Below are positions 31,870 through 45,879 of a stretch of DNA of 64,000 bases, piece after piece. Each line of letters opens with the position of its first letter. Positions within the stretch are counted from its first letter, which is position 1. This DNA comes from Carnegiea gigantea (Eukaryota > Streptophyta > Magnoliopsida > Caryophyllales > Cactaceae), in the NCBI GenBank assembly GCA_029747015.1, contig JAKOGI010001357.1, positions 186,001 to 250,000 of the forward strand, in the 5' to 3' direction. The notes beneath the pieces are model-generated. The model saw only the letters and a program-made list of their open reading frames with translations, was not told the DNA's origin and made no database searches. Position numbers and translations under genes: made by a program.

Positions 31870-34800
31870 TGTAATAGCTCGAGCCTAACCCATGTTTATT
31901 TACTTAATTCATGTTCATTTACTTAATTAATCATATTTATTCTTTTTATTATTTAAGGTTATTTAATTACCAAATCATGTCTAATGATTCAATTGCACCC
32001 CAATTTATCTAATCAACAAATTCCATTATGTTTTCTAAATTGTTCGCGTTCAATTATCATATTTAATTATCCCGGTTGGGAGATATTTTATTTTGGGACC
32101 CACTTTGCAAATTAAGTTCTATTTATCGTTTAAATTGGGTGAGTCGATAGCAGCCCTCAGTAAGAATGATTTAGCACTTAATTATTTTCCAAACGTTGGG
32201 AAAATTTAAATCCGAGCCTCATAAAATCTTTAATGCAATGTTTGCTTATTTTTGGGCCCAAAATCAAGCCCATACCCATGATTTAGGCCCAATTATACAA
32301 GGCCCAAGTTACTTGTGTTTATTTATCACTAATTATCATGATTTGCACCTAAATATACTTAGCAAAAAGGTACTTTATGGCAAGACAAATTTCAACTACA
32401 TATTAGTCAAGACCTTAGGACCATTATTTTTCAATTACTCACAAAGAATTTCCAAGCAAACGTTTCCATCTCTCTCTTACTCTCTACGACAGTGGGCTGG
32501 GACAAACAAGGCAGTAGCCCCTACCCAGCTTCCAGCCACCACCACCGCCCCTCTGCTATCCCCCAGCCGCCATCCCAGCCACCACCAACCACCTGGGAAT
32601 CCCCCATAGCCATGGTAGCCCTCCCCCTTGCTCAAACACATCCCCAACTCCTTCTTTCAAGCATCCCACTGTGGCAACCCTAACCTTAACCTATGGAATG
32701 TTTTGAGTTTTATTGATTGTTTAAGCTATGGCTTATATTTATATGAACCAAGTGATGATTATTACGCAATTTTTATTGAGTTTAGTGATGTTAAAGCTGT
32801 GGGTGATGAATTGAAAGTGTGATCAAATGAGTTGAATCATGATGAATCATAAAAGTTGAATCCAAGCTTGCCTATTTCGTTTGTTGTGATCTCGAAATAA
32901 AAAACGAATTTAAAGTTGTGGGTGATCTTATTCAATCCCTTTATGTTGATTTTAGATGAGTATAAGTGCAAGTTCAAGTGAGGCATAAGCTAGGGTTATG
33001 AGAATTATGCATGATTTAAATGATGTTTGTTAATAAGCTTGTCATGTGTGTGTTTTAGATTTGGAAATAAATCTTGGAGGATTATGAAGTGAGAATTATG
33101 GATTATGACTGTCTAAAGTAATGTTGAGGGTCATCCCATAGTTTGGTAATTTCAACAAGTGATTTGAGAGGGTAATTATGTGAAAAGGGAGGATAATAAA
33201 GCAGGTAGCAAGCCATGAATGGCCCGAAAATACGGGTCTGTTCTGGGAAAAACTGGTAATGCGTGGCTTGTCAAAAAATTATAAATTTTTGTGGGGAGCT
33301 AGATCAATGAATTATATTTCAAATGGCTTTTGAATCACCCTAATTTGAGTTCTGTGGACAAAGTTATGCCTGTTTTACTAGAACTCCGCGGGTTCAATCA
33401 AAACTAACATACTTGTGTTCTAGTCCCATTTTGGGAACCCTATTGTGGGAATCATGTTTTGTGTTATGAGTGAAAGGTTTTTGGGACTTCTTATTCTTTC
33501 CATATTGAGATTTTAGGTCTTCATTTGAGATCAAGGGTGAACGTTATGAATTTTTTGAAGTGAACTGACCTGTTTTGGTGTAAATTGGGTTGTTATTACA
33601 ATTTCTATACAGCATATACTTGGAGGAAACTTCTCAAAATTGTACTACAGATTGTAGATACTATTTTTGAATTTCCTATAAGATTTCATGAATTGTGATG
33701 GAGTATTTTGAGTTTCATGATTTTTGGAAGCATTTTGAGTAATTGTGTAAAGAGCAATAATAAAGATTGAGTGAGATTGATCATGCACTTATTTTGTGTA
33801 TTTTGGGCCAAGTAAGGTCATTTGAGGGGGAAATAAATATTGATGGACTTTCATGGGGCTTTTAGCTTGATTAATGAGAAAGAAGAAGACAAGTATACAA
33901 TTTGGGAGCTTGTTTACGAGCTTTGAATCAATTATGGATTTTACAAAGAAAGTACCAAGTTTAGTGAACTTAATAGCTTCTATTGAGTTTAATGACTCAT
34001 TTGGGGCAAATTCTATATTTAATGGATTTATGAATGAAATATGAGAAGTGGGGAGAGTTGTGAATAGAAATCTTATTTATCAGATCAAGTTATTGCAGTT
34101 TATGCTATTTTGAATCAAGATATATCTCTCTTCAATTCAAATCTTCACTACTTACTCAATTCAGAATGTATCAAATGTATTTATCAAGTCAATCTAGTGT
34201 ACACGCTATTATTTTGAACCAAGCTATATATCAGCAAGCCTTAAACCCATATCAGCAATATATTTCAGAAAAGGCCAAAGCTACTCTCCCATTTGTCACC
34301 ATCAAGGCATTTTCCTTTGTAATCTCATTTAGCTCATTGTAGACTATTCTACTTTCATTTACTTTATATCAGATTTAATAACTTTCATCAATTTAGTTTT
34401 GAAGTTATATTAAAATACTCAAGTTATGTATATCATTTAATTACTCAATTTCTATTACACACACTTTTACTTACTTAATTATGTAAGTAAGGATCATTTA
34501 CTAACTACACATACCTACAATGACATGTATGAAAAAGAGTCGATACCTAGTTATCGTTCCCCATTATGCATAACTGTTATCAAGTCAAAACATATTTATC
34601 AAGTTCAATGACATTTATGAAAAAACTGACTTGTATCAAGTCTGATAACATTTTTGAAGACTCAAGGTACATCCATTACCTGTATCTTCAGAAAGCAGAA
34701 CATGTTTATCAAGTTAAAACTCTTAATGAGTTTATCAATAAATCATTTCACACAGTGATTTGCCATTTAACTTGTGACACTGTCAGTTATCATCTATAGG

Positions 34801-35456
34801 ACATCAGCCCATCATTTACCTGCGTGGCTTCAGGCTAACTCTTGATCGGATTGACAGGTGTACACCTATGTGTAGATTATATCATTACAAGGGACTCACA
34901 TCCAGATAATAATGAGCAATTCAATTTATACTATTTTCATTTTCATTGTTATTGCAAAATAAATGAATTACAAAGGCGGGTACCCATCAACAGTGTTTCT
35001 ATGCTCATTTTACAATACAGAAATTCATGTATTGGGTTTTTGCTCACATTTTCGAATTGTTTTCATGTTTTCCATTTTAGGTGATGAAGGATCGCATGTT
35101 TCTCCATTTAGCAAGCCTTTTTGGAAGTCATCAGATGTTCACAGTGGATTCAGCATAGCATGAATGTTGGAATCGACCTCAAGGTCAAGTTGGGTCTATA
35201 TTCAACATACTTGTGTAGTGTCAAGTGTGAGTTAGCATATGGTATGATTAAGTCGATTGTATTGAAGCTGAACTATTATGGACTTTCGTGTTAGAGTGTT
35301 TCAGTTTAATAGATATTGTGATTTGAACATGAGTTACAACATTAAATGATTTCAGTGAGCCTTGTCCTTATCAGGACGGAGGTAGTGCCTCCTATCATTA
35401 AGTCTTCCACTGCAGTTTTTCGTAAATCATGTTATTAGCATTTTAGGGGCATTAAA
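31870..35456 (+). repeat. Gypsy 5' LTR, 3.6 kb
   Basis: Alignable from end to end with 39821-43362. It ends GGGGCATTAAA, where the 3' LTR has GGCATTACA, so the terminal CA has become AA. A Pro-rich patch near 32500-32620 is present in both LTRs and is not a gene. Confidence 0.85.
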
Positions 35457-35461
35457 GATTT

Positions 35462-35474
35462 TGGTATCAGACCC
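35462..35474 (+). other. Gypsy primer-binding site (initiator tRNA-Met type)
   Basis: TGGTATCAGACCC, one base from TGGTATCAGAGCC, five bases after the LTR end. Confidence 0.8.
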
Positions 35475-37664
35475 AAGGTTTTAAGAGCCACTGGGAGCTA
35501 TCAAGTGTTTATGAGTTAGCCATCAAGGTGTGTATGAGTTATGTTGGACCAGTTAAATGAGCTATTGACTATAAGTTCATATATATATGCACATATAGAG
35601 GAACCATTTCTATTTGGGTGATGCAATCATTTGGTAATATCCTGAGATTCGAGCATTAGCAAAGTGGAGCGTGGAGCCATTTAGGTGACCTACTAGTGAG
35701 GCATGCTCTAATTTATCTGGAAGTTATATTATACGTTTCATTTCTCTTATTTGTTTAAATTTTTGCAATCGTGCACTCCGAGTGTGTGACACATTGAGTT
35801 ATGAACTCCGGCGAATGCCCGTTGAGCTATTGAAGTGTTTCTCTCCATTTCAGGTATCTATTATAAGGCTATAAACCAGGTTTTAGTTAGTTTTTAGGCG
35901 GAACTATGGCCATTTTGCGCTAGGATTTGAGAGTTTTATTGAGGCGTGTTAATATACTTGATCTTAGGTACAGTGATGGTTGAAAACCCGATGTGTGGAT
36001 GCTATTTGCAACTTCTTAAGGGATCAATATAGTGTCAAGTTAGATGTAAACCTCTAGATAAGAAAATGCTTTCTGGGGCAATATCTTTGAGGTGAACCAG
36101 TATGAGATGAATGTTACAATGAGTGCTTATGTTTGATGATAACAGTTAGTAGCCTATATTATGCTACTTAGCGTTATATGGATGGTACGAGTAAGATTAA
36201 GCTGCCATTCTTGATATTAGGGCCTTACCTCATCAATGCTCCCATTACTTCCTGTCATTGGCTTATTTTTGCCCCAGTTACCTTGAATTGTTCAGAGGTA
36301 TCATTTCTTTGTCAGTAACATTCTCTTGATTTGTAATGGAGTGTTTATGAAAAACAATCTCATATGTGGTATGTGGGAGTCCTTTAAACACATCTGAGCA
36401 ACCTTTCTTATAGGTGATTCAAACCCTGACAATCATAATCGTTTAATTATCCGTTTTCATAATGGAACCTATAATGACCCCCGATATGCATTACTGTGTG
36501 ATTTGCAGTTCTTTCTAAGTATATTTGACCCATTCTACCTACAGTTCCGTAATTAGTATGTTCATATTTTTACTGTCACCTACTTTAACTCCTTACTTCT
36601 ATTTGGGCACTATTCATTTATTGCTTGCATAGCCTTTGGTTGCTTCAGACCCAGTCATTAAGCACCCTTTCAATAATTAAATGGATCTATATTGTTCGCG
36701 TTTCTATAGCACCTTAACGTCATATTGACATACTACTCTATGGCCGTGACTGCATATCGTTACTCAAATTATTTTGAAAATCCTTTCTTTACTAGTACTG
36801 CATGTCTTATTATTGATAAATGACGATTTGCGCTATTTTCATTTACCAGCAATTTTGAAGTTTATATGCTTACCAAAGACATCCATTTACTATAAAATGT
36901 GTTATTGATGGATGTCATCATTTTCAGTTATGAGACTGACTCCTTTATCTTGACATATTGTCCTTTTAAACACCATATGAATAAAATTTCTCTTCTGGTA
37001 GTGTTGACTCTTATCTTCGTCATTTTACTCGCATATGGAAACCGTATGACTTCTCAAAAGCTGCTTCAGTAATCTGTTACATTTCTTCACCTTCAGTGCA
37101 TAATTCTCCCTCTCAACTTCATAACATCGTTTATTTACTTTACTATCATGGTTATCATAAATAAACTGCATGTCTCGTATATGCAAGTCATTTATATGCC
37201 TTACCTCTTTCGTTACTAATCTTCGTCCCTTCATTCACTCAGCTTACATGCCGGTCCTTTATAACCAATAAAGAGATATCATTGCAAGAGTTCATTGCGT
37301 CATTACATCTCTCTACACTTTGGATCTTTCCCTGGTCATTTCAATGTACCGAGACCAGTAGACAGTTGAATGTTTATCTTTTATGCACATGCCTTTAGTA
37401 ATACTGCTGGAACCGTATTCACTGGACATTAAATCAAGTTTGATTGACAGACTTTGTTATCATTATAGGGATGAATTGACTATATACTTATAGAAGATGA
37501 CCTATAAAGACCTTGAGGTTAGCTTGAGAAATGGGGGAAGACTAGACGTGTGTTTCTATGGATCGAGGGAAGAATAACCCTATTTTTGCCCTAACTATAC
37601 TGTGCAAGCAAGTGAGTTATCGTGTCAGTAATGCATTGAATATTAGTGATATGCCAACCATACT

Positions 37665-37668
<4 letters not shown>
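35475..37668. other. Gypsy internal region, gag-protease part not recognisable
   Basis: This stretch should hold gag and protease. I see no zinc knuckle, no D-S/T-G motif and no long frame on either strand. Confidence 0.5.
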
Positions 37669-37729
<61 letters not shown>

Positions 37730-37746
37730 TATATATATATATATAT
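37669..37746. repeat. (AT)n microsatellite
   Basis: About 78 bp of almost pure AT inside the Gypsy internal region. Confidence 0.95.
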
Positions 37747-37874
37747 CCATAATTACAGTTTGTAAATTTAGTGATGTTTTATCTAAGGACTTTCAGGACT
37801 GTTTTCCCCTAAGAAACATTGATTTTTAAATCAACCTAGTTTTAGGTGCTTAATCCATTTCCAAAACCCCTATC

Positions 37875-38075
37875 ACATGGGCCCCAATAGAGTTCAAAGA
37901 ATTAAAGATTCAGTAGATGAGTTGTAAGGGATTTATTTTACCAAGTGTATTCCCGTGGGGAACCTCCGGTTTATATGAAGAAGAAAGACAGAACCTCATG
38001 GTTGTGTACTGTATACAGAGACTTGCACAAGATCACTATCAAAATAAGTGCCCTATACCTTAAACAAATGGTTTA
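37875..38075 (+). pseudogene. Gypsy reverse transcriptase N-terminal remnant
   Basis: One frame gives A-P-I-E-F-K-E-L-K-I-Q-stop and K-G-F-I-L-P-S-V-F-P-W-G, like the Gypsy start of the RT palm. After a one-base shift the frame reads Y-M-K-K-K-D-R-T-S-W-L-C-T-V-Y-R-D-L-H-K-I-T-I-K, matching the usual V-K-K-K-D-G...C-I-D-Y-R-E-L-N-K-V-T. The rest of the palm with the Asp pair is not seen, so most of pol is lost or beyond recognition. Confidence 0.75.
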
Positions 38076-39820
38076 TGGGATTAACTGCCAACAATAGATG
38101 TCTTTTCCAGGAATGATTTGAGGTCCAGATATCACACCTAAACCATGCAACCACAGTTTATCTTTTACAAGAATGCCCTTTTATAGTAATTCTTATAATT
38201 ATTTGCTTGTCTCATCTTTAAAACTTGACACTATCTAACATTATTTAATCTCCCTTGTATTTCAACCTGATATTTTCTATTAGTGCGATCGTCCATGTTT
38301 TTACAAAACCATTGTTAAGTGTGCAACACATTTTTATTCAACCTTATATGGTTGTCAACATTCCAGTGCTCTCGACCTTTACCATCTTTATTTCATGATC
38401 ATGAGTTGTAGTTCATTCCGTTGAGAGCCGATTCACATATCTACCTGACATCTCATTTATTCATAATGATTGTCATAATTCCCTTACTCTCTTTATTTTG
38501 AACTTCAACTCCTACATATATATCTTACATTTTGATAGACAAACTTCCGCATTCTCTATTTAATCTTTGTACTCGAATATGCTTCATATGAGCAAAGGCA
38601 TGCTCCTATTGTAACTTGCTCAATCTATTTATTTATCCATTGACACGTTGCTCATCCAATCCATTTATCTATCCATTAAACTTTGCTTGTCCAATCCATT
38701 TGTCTATCTATTGCACTTTCCTTATCCAATCTATCCATCTATTGTTGCACATTGCTTGTCCCATTTACTTATTGCACTTATCTTGTTGCTTGTGGCTATA
38801 AAGTCACCTCGTTGAAGCTCAGCCACTTGTCATCTTGTTTCCAATTCATCAATTAAATCTGAGTATAACTAAGCCATCTTTCTCCTTGGTTGATTACTTA
38901 TTGGACCCTTTATGATCCATATTTATAAACCACAATTCTTATGACATTATATTTCATAATTTATGATATACTTATGGTTATCTTTATTCTAACCACCGCA
39001 TGTTAATCCCTCCTTTATAAATCTTTTCTAGTCTCATTGTTTATTTCTTTTGTTCCTAATGACTCATTTGACTACCAATTCCATCATTTTTATCTCTGAT
39101 CATGTTTATTCTAGCGTTTAATTCGGACTCAGAGCAGATCTTAGACTAGTCTGATGAGGGAAGATCATGTGATGCATTGAGAACATCAGATGAGGACATT
39201 TTAATAAGGGCATAATCTCAAACAATGTCTAGCGGTATTAGAGTAAGCTAGAAGAAGTATTGAGAATAATGAGACAGTTCAAGTACATAGTAAGATGACA
39301 CAGCGACTACACAAGAGTCACAGTCATATTGACCAAAGAAGGAGACAATCAAAGTTCAGATGAGATATAAAGTATTCCAACGGGCTTCTCTAGTCAAGGG
39401 TGTCAAGAGACTGATATTAGAGATAATTGAGTCCTTGTTATATTGGGCTTTATGAGTCAGTATCAGAGTACTTATTAGGAAATACAATAGTTTTCATTAG
39501 GGGACAAGGTGATGAACCAGTAGTGAGTACCTCCTCACTAGTAACAAGGCTCCTTTTCTTTTGAAAAGAATATCAGTTTTGAACCAAAGTAATTAAGTTC
39601 ATTGAGGCTAGTGTGTGAGAGGCATCCGGATCTACTACTAAAATATGGGATTAAGTAGTTATACATACATAGACACCCTTAGTCAGAGTACATTGGGCAA
39701 ATTATATCTCTTTAGAGGGAAGCAATGAGAACCAACGGCCCATGCGTATTTAAAGCAGCATTGCATAAATTTGGCAAGCGTCATAAGTTTTGAGGACGAA
39801 ACTCTTTAAGAGAAGAAGGC
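38076..39820. other. Gypsy internal region, 3' part, eroded
   Basis: No integrase or chromodomain motif could be read. Just before the 3' LTR the frame S-F-E-D-E-T-L and a purine-rich AAGAGAAGAAGG (polypurine tract) are visible at about 39788-39819. Confidence 0.6.
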
Positions 39821-42800
39821 TGTAATAGCCCGAACCTAACCCATGTTTATTTATTTAAATCATATTTATTTACTTAATTAATCATGTTTATTTGTTTAGC
39901 TTATGTTTATTCTTTTTATCATTTAGGGTTGTTTAATTAACAAATCATGTCTAATGATTCAATTGCACCATAATTTATCTAATCAGCCAATTCCATTATG
40001 TTTTCTAAATTTTCCGCATTCAATTATCGTATTTAATCATCCCAATTAGGAGATATTTCATTTTGGAACCCACTTTGTAAATCAAGTTTTATTTATAGTT
40101 TAAATCAGGTGAGTCGATAGTAGGGCTCGGTAAGTATGATTTAGCGATTAATTATTTTCCAAACGTCGGAAAAATTTAATCCCGAGCCTTATAAAATCTT
40201 TAACGCAATCTTTACTTATTTCTGGGCCCAAATCAAGCCCAAAACCCATGATTTAGGCCCAATAATACAAGGCCTAAGTTACTTGTGTTTAGTTATCACT
40301 AATCATCATGATTTGCACCTAAATATAATTAGCAAAAAGGTACTTCATGGTAAGAAAAATTTCAGTCATATATTAGTTAAGACCTTAGGACCATTATTTA
40401 TTAATTACTCATAAAGAATTTGCAAGCAAACCTCTCCATCTCTCTCTTACTCTCCATGGCAGTGGACTGGGAAAAATAGGGCAGCAGCCCCTACCTACCT
40501 TCTAGCTACCACCACCGCCCCTCTGTTGCCCCCCAGCTGCCATCCCAGCCACCACCAATAACTTGGGAATCCCCCATAGCCATGGCAATTCTCCACCCTG
40601 CTCGAACACAACCCTAACTCCTTCTTTCAAGCATCCAAGTGAGGCAAACCTAACTTGGAATGTTTTGAGTTTTATTGATTGTTTAAGTTATGGCTTATGT
40701 TTATGTGAACCACATGATTGTTATTATGTAATTTGTATTGAGTTTAGTGATGTTTAATGTTGTGGGTGATGAATTAAAAGTGTGAACAAATGAGTTGAAT
40801 CATGATGAATCATGAAAGTTGAATCCAAGCTTGCTTGTTTCATTTGTTGTGATCTTAGAATGAAAAATGAATTTAAAATTGCGGGTGATCTTATTCAATC
40901 CCTTTATGCTGATTTAAGATGAGAGTAAGCGCAAGTTCAAGTGAGGCAAAGCTTGTCATGTGTGTGTTTTAGATTTGAAAATAAATCTTGGAAGATTATG
41001 AAGCAAAAATTGTGGATTATGGCTGTCTAAAGTAATGCTGAGGGTCATCCCATGGTTTGGTAATTCCAACAAGTGATTTTAGAAGCTAATTATGTGAAAA
41101 AAGGACGATAATAAAGTAGGTAGCAAGCTATGATGGGCCCGAAAATAGGGATATGTTTCGGGAAAAACTGGTAATGCATGACTTGTCAAAAAATTATGCA
41201 TTTTGGTGGGGTGTTAGAGCAATGAGTTGTCTTTCAGATGAATTTTGACTCACCTTAATCTGAGTTCTGTAGACAAAGTTATAGCTGTTTTGCTAGAACT
41301 GTGCAAATTCAATCAAAACTAATACGCTTGTGTTCTAGCCCCATTTTGAGAACCCTATTGTGGGAATTATGTTTTGTTTCCAAATGAAAGTTTTCTGCGA
41401 CTTCTTATTCTTTCCATATTGAGATTTTAGGTCTCCATTTGATGTGAAAGTTATGAATTTTTTTGAAGAGAACTGACCTACTTTGGTGCAAATTGAGCTA
41501 TTATTACAATTTCTGTGCAGTGTACACTAGGAGGGAAATTATGAAACTTTTACCACAGATTGTCCATATTATTTTTGAATTTTCTATAAGATTTCATGAA
41601 TTATGATTGAGTATTTTGATTTTAATGATTTTGAAAGTATTTTGAGTAATGGTGAAAAGAGCAATAATAAAGATTGAGTGAGATTGATCATGCACTCATT
41701 TTGTGTATTTTGGGCCCAGTAAAGTTATTTAAGGGGGAAATGAATAGTCGTGGACTTTCATGGACCTTTTAACTTGATTAATGAGAAAGAAGAAAACAAA
41801 TGTACAATTTGAGAGCTCGTTTACGAGCTTTGAATTAATTATGGATTTTAAAAAGAAAATACCAAGTTTAGTGAGCTTAATAGCTTCTATTGAGTTTAAT
41901 GACTCATTTGGGGCAGAACTCTATATTTAATGGATTTATGAACGAAATATGAGAAGTAGAGAGAGTTATGACTTAGAAATCCTATTTATAAGATAAGTTA
42001 CTGCAGTTTATGCTATTTTAAACCAAGATATGTCTCTCTTCAACTCAAACCTCCACTACTTACTCAATTCAGAAGGTATCAAATATATTTGTCAAGTCAA
42101 TCTAGTATACTTGCTATTATCTTGAACTAAGTTATACATCAGTGAGCCTTAAACCTATATCAGCAACCTATTTCAGAAAACGCCAAAGTCACTCTCCCAT
42201 TTGTCACCATCAAGGCATTTTCCTTTGTAAGCTCATTTAGCTCATTGTGGTCTATTTTACTTTCATTTGCTTCATGTCAAATTTAATTACTTTCATCAAT
42301 TCAGTTTTGATGTTATATTAAAATACCCAAGTTATGTGTACCATTTAATTACTCAATTTCTATTACACATACTTTTACTTACTGAATTATGTGGGTAAGG
42401 ATCATTTACTGACTATACATACCCACAGTGAGATGTATGAAACAGAGTCGAGGCCTAGTTGTCACTCCCTATTATGCATAAGTGTTATCAAGTTAGAACA
42501 TATTTATTAAGTCAGATGACATTTATGAAACAGTTGACTTGTATGAAGTCAGATGACATTTTTAAAAACTTAAGGTACGCCCATTACCTGTATCTTCAGA
42601 ATGCAGAACATGTTTATCAAGTTACAACTCTTAATGAGTTTATTAATGAATCAGTTTATGCAGTGATTTGCCATTTAACTTGTGACCCAGTCAGTTATCA
42701 TCCATTGGGCATCAGCCCATTATTTACCCGCACGACTTCAGGCCAACTCTTGATTGGATTGGCAGGTGTACCCCTATGTATAGATCATATCATTGCAAGG

Positions 42801-43362
42801 GATTCACATCTAGATAATAATGAGTAATTCAGTTTATACTATTTTCATTTTCATTGTTATTGCGAACTAAATGTATTGCAAAGGCGGGTACACATCAACA
42901 GTATTTGTATGCTCATTTTACAATACAGGAATGCATGTACTGGGTTTTTGCTCACATTTTCGAATTGATTTCATGTTTTCCATTTTAGGTGATGAAGGAT
43001 CACATGTTTCTCCATTTAGCAAGCACTTTTGGAAGTTATCAAATGTTTGCAGTGGATTCAGCATAGCATGAATATTGGGATCGACCTCAGGGTCAAGTTG
43101 GTCTGTATTCAACATATTGTGTAGTGTGGAATGCGAGTTAGCACATGGTATGATTAAGTCAATTGTGTCAAAGTTGAACTATTATGGATTTTTCTCTTGG
43201 AGTGTTTTAGTTTAATAGATATTATGATTTGAATATGATTTGCAAGGTTAAATGGCTTCAGTGAGTCTTGTCCTTAACAGGACGGCAGTAGCGCCTCTTG
43301 TCATGAAGTCTTCCGCTGTAATTTTCTGTGAATCATGTCATTAGTATTTTGGGGGCATTACA
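39821..43362 (+). repeat. Gypsy 3' LTR, 3.5 kb
   Basis: TGTAATAGC to GGCATTACA, collinear with 31870-35456 with many small differences. Confidence 0.88.
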
Positions 43363-44139
43363 TTTGAAAATATCAAGATTTGCTTAGTTATAATAACATC
43401 TATTGAGCTTATATTTTGAAAGATTATTGTTGCTAAAAATTAGTTTCCAGATAATTTGCTTAGCAAGATATTTGGCTAAAATAAGGCAAGTAGCCATTGA
43501 GAATCAAGGTGATAAATGTTGAGCAGAACTGCAGAATTCAAGGGCTTAAAAAAGACGAATCTCAAGGCCTTTATATTGAAGATCAACCTTCCTTTTAAAG
43601 CAACGTCACTTTCCTAATGATCTCCCAACCTCTCCAACATTATTGTCCATAAATAAGGAGGCATTTACAGCTAAAGATCATAGAAGAAAGACAGCTACAG
43701 TTGCAAATCAAGAAGAAGATGTTAAGAGAACTTGATACATCGAGCTTATATAGGCGTATCTATTGTATTTATTTACGCCTCGTTACAAAGTGTATCTTAT
43801 TATCTTTCTTTGTATAGAGTTGGATTGATTAGATGGAGGGCCAACTACCGAGGTACAGTTGAGGAGCAATACGTATGTTGGGGCACTTAGAGTTGTAGGG
43901 TCAATTCGTAGGTTGTACGATTAGTGAATCATGTGTAATCAAACAACCTAATAAAAGAAAAAGGGTTGAAAATCCTATCGGTCGAGGGGCGCCCATGGGT
44001 AGAGAACTGAGCATTACCGAACCTCTATAAATAGCGTATTTTGTCCATGATTATTTTTTCGCATTTCTATTTCAATTTGACATTAATCATCACGCTATTC
44101 ACCCTCTAGGGTGATTTGAGTAGTAAAACCGGGCCAACA
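43363..44139 (+). repeat. Sirevirus-like 3' LTR, part 2
   Basis: Begins with the second TTTGA copy and resumes exactly where part 1 stops when compared with 30185 onward. A CTATAAATAG box is at about 44025-44034. The end at CCAACA (44139) is an estimate, because the first LTR is truncated there. Confidence 0.7.
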
Positions 44140-45166
44140 AGTGCAAAACTTCATAACATCAACACCGCTATGAAAAGGAAAAAGTTGTACAAGATTTTGT
44201 GAAACTATGAATAAATGAATAGACGACAGTTCCAGGTATGTAATAATTGGTACTGCACCTGAGCAAATATATTTCAATTTACTAAGCGAAAGTATGTAGT
44301 TAAAATAGTGAAGCATCCTTCCTCACTTTAATTCTTGACACTAACATTCTCCTACTTTAGTGTTTAGGTGCATGTAAAGGGATACAACCAAGCCTTAATT
44401 GTGCATGGATTCTTGTAGTCCAAGCCTGTCTCGCTTCTACCCTCCTCTATATGTACGTAACCATAGGGCATCCCAATAGGGAGCCCATCCATACAATGCT
44501 TACAATTATTTTAAAAAAAGAAAAACGAAGCGTAAATTTTACTCAGAAAATACGTACTAGAAAAGAGAATTGGTCATGCTATATCGAATCGCATAATTCT
44601 TTTAGCATATAACAGAGGCACTTAGCTCATGACTAAATTATCTTAGCATAACTTACTCTTTAGCACATGTCGTCTTCTTATTTTTTTAATACAATTGTAA
44701 GTGGTAAAAGAAACTCTTTAGTGCAGGTCTTGATATTGCACGAAACAAAATCAGAATTATTTTTAAGTGGACTTTTTCCAAATATGAATGTCAAAGAAAT
44801 CAATTACAAAACAGGTTTTACAGTAACAATCTATTAATGTATATAATGACGAGGTCCATAAATTATCTTAGTCCAATGAAGAGAATTTAAAACTTTTTAA
44901 AAATAAAGCAAAATAAGATAGTTTTTAATGTGAAATCCAGTTGTCATATAAATATACATTTTATTTAAGTTGGCAAACATACACAAAACAATTCAATCGA
45001 GAACTATCCTAGCTAATTTTAAGTCAATGCAGTGTCCAACTATGTACATGACTAAGGTGAGAAGTGACTTGAAGAAACATGTACGCATGCGGCTAGAGAT
45101 GTCAAAGTTTGGTAGCTAAACTACCTATAACACTCTTAATTTGATTTAAGAGATATGATGGATATA
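44140..45166. other. Unassigned AT-rich spacer
   Basis: No coding region or repeat recognised between the Sirevirus-like LTR and the next Copia element. Confidence 0.4.
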
Positions 45167-45171
45167 TATGG

Positions 45172-45768
45172 TGTTAGCATTCCTTCTTAAATTGGTAGGA
45201 GCTGTGAACAATTAAGAGAAGAGACGGGAAAAAAAGAAAGTAACTAAAGTTAAGGAGGAATAGATGAGGGAGAAGGAATGTTTCAAAATTTATTTTGTAG
45301 AGGAAGTTTAAGATTGATAATGTGTCTTTAGGAGCGAAGTTAGCCCTTGTAAAAAACTTCCCTGAACTCCTATAAATAAAAGCATTATTTACCTTTGCAA
45401 ACAATAATAAAAACTACAACCAAATGAGAGAAAACACTTGAGAGGAAATTACAGAGAATTGGTGAAGGTGTTCTACAAAAATTAGGTGAGAGTCATTTTT
45501 TGTATACCATCTGAGTGCATAGGAACTTGAGTATATACCTTTACTATGCCTAGAGGAGATATTTTTGTAATCCTACTGTTCACATAGTAGAAGTATTTTT
45601 GTCCTGATAGTCCCATGGCTTTTTACCTTCATTTTTGGGGAGTTTTCCACAAAAAAAATACAAGTGTCCCCATCTATAATATTTCTTTATGTTTTTAACT
45701 GCCTATTTTGATTGCACAAAGGGGGAAAAGAATTCGCTTATGCATTAGGAATCTATGTTTTCTCAACA
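45172..45768 (+). repeat. Copia 5' LTR (597 bp)
   Basis: TGTTAGC to CTCAACA, collinear with 60682-61275. Confidence 0.9.
45371..45378 (+). promoter_or_regulatory. TATA box in Copia 5' LTR
   Basis: TATAAATA in GAACTCCTATAAATA. The same box is kept in the 3' LTR at 60884-60891. Confidence 0.65.
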
Positions 45769-45769
45769 G

Positions 45770-45780
45770 TAGTATCAGAG
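45770..45780 (+). other. Copia primer-binding site
   Basis: TAGTATCAGAG, one base from the initiator-tRNA-Met site TGGTATCAGAG, one base after the LTR. Confidence 0.8.
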
Positions 45781-45879
45781 TATAGGTTGATAAACCATAT
45801 TCTTGTACAATCAAGATAGAAGGTGTTATCACTTATACTGGTGACGTGATTGAAGTTACAGTATAAAACTAGTCCTATT

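Larger units (their letters stand above)
31870..43362 (+). mobile_element. Tekay/Del-like Gypsy retrotransposon, degenerate, 11.5 kb
   Basis: Complete outline: 5' LTR 31870-35456, primer site, internal region 35457-39820, 3' LTR 39821-43362. Target duplication TTTGA on both sides (31865-31869, 43363-43367). LTRs start TGTAATAGC and end GGCATTACA. Long LTRs of this start type, a tRNA-Met primer site and the residues S-F-E-D-E-T just before the 3' LTR suggest the chromovirus Tekay/Del clade. The internal 4.4 kb is short for the clade and almost no coding sense is left. It inserted into the LTR of an older Sirevirus-like copy. Confidence 0.85.
29925..44139 (+). mobile_element. Sirevirus-like Copia remnant, split by a Gypsy insertion
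   Basis: A first LTR (29925-30832, truncated at its 3' side) and a second LTR (31595-31869 plus 43363-44139) can be aligned through the insertion point. The 760 bp between them has no gag-pol, so most of the internal region is deleted. It does hold four AGGGGGAG motifs, the last one directly before the second LTR, which is the multiple polypurine tract pattern described for Sireviruses. The 3' LTR was later split by the element at 31870-43362. No flanking target duplication was found. Confidence 0.72.

Noticed and set aside
32196..32683. Pro-rich frames with a protein-like look
   Set aside because: They sit inside the 5' LTR of the Gypsy element and the other LTR (near 40500) breaks them.
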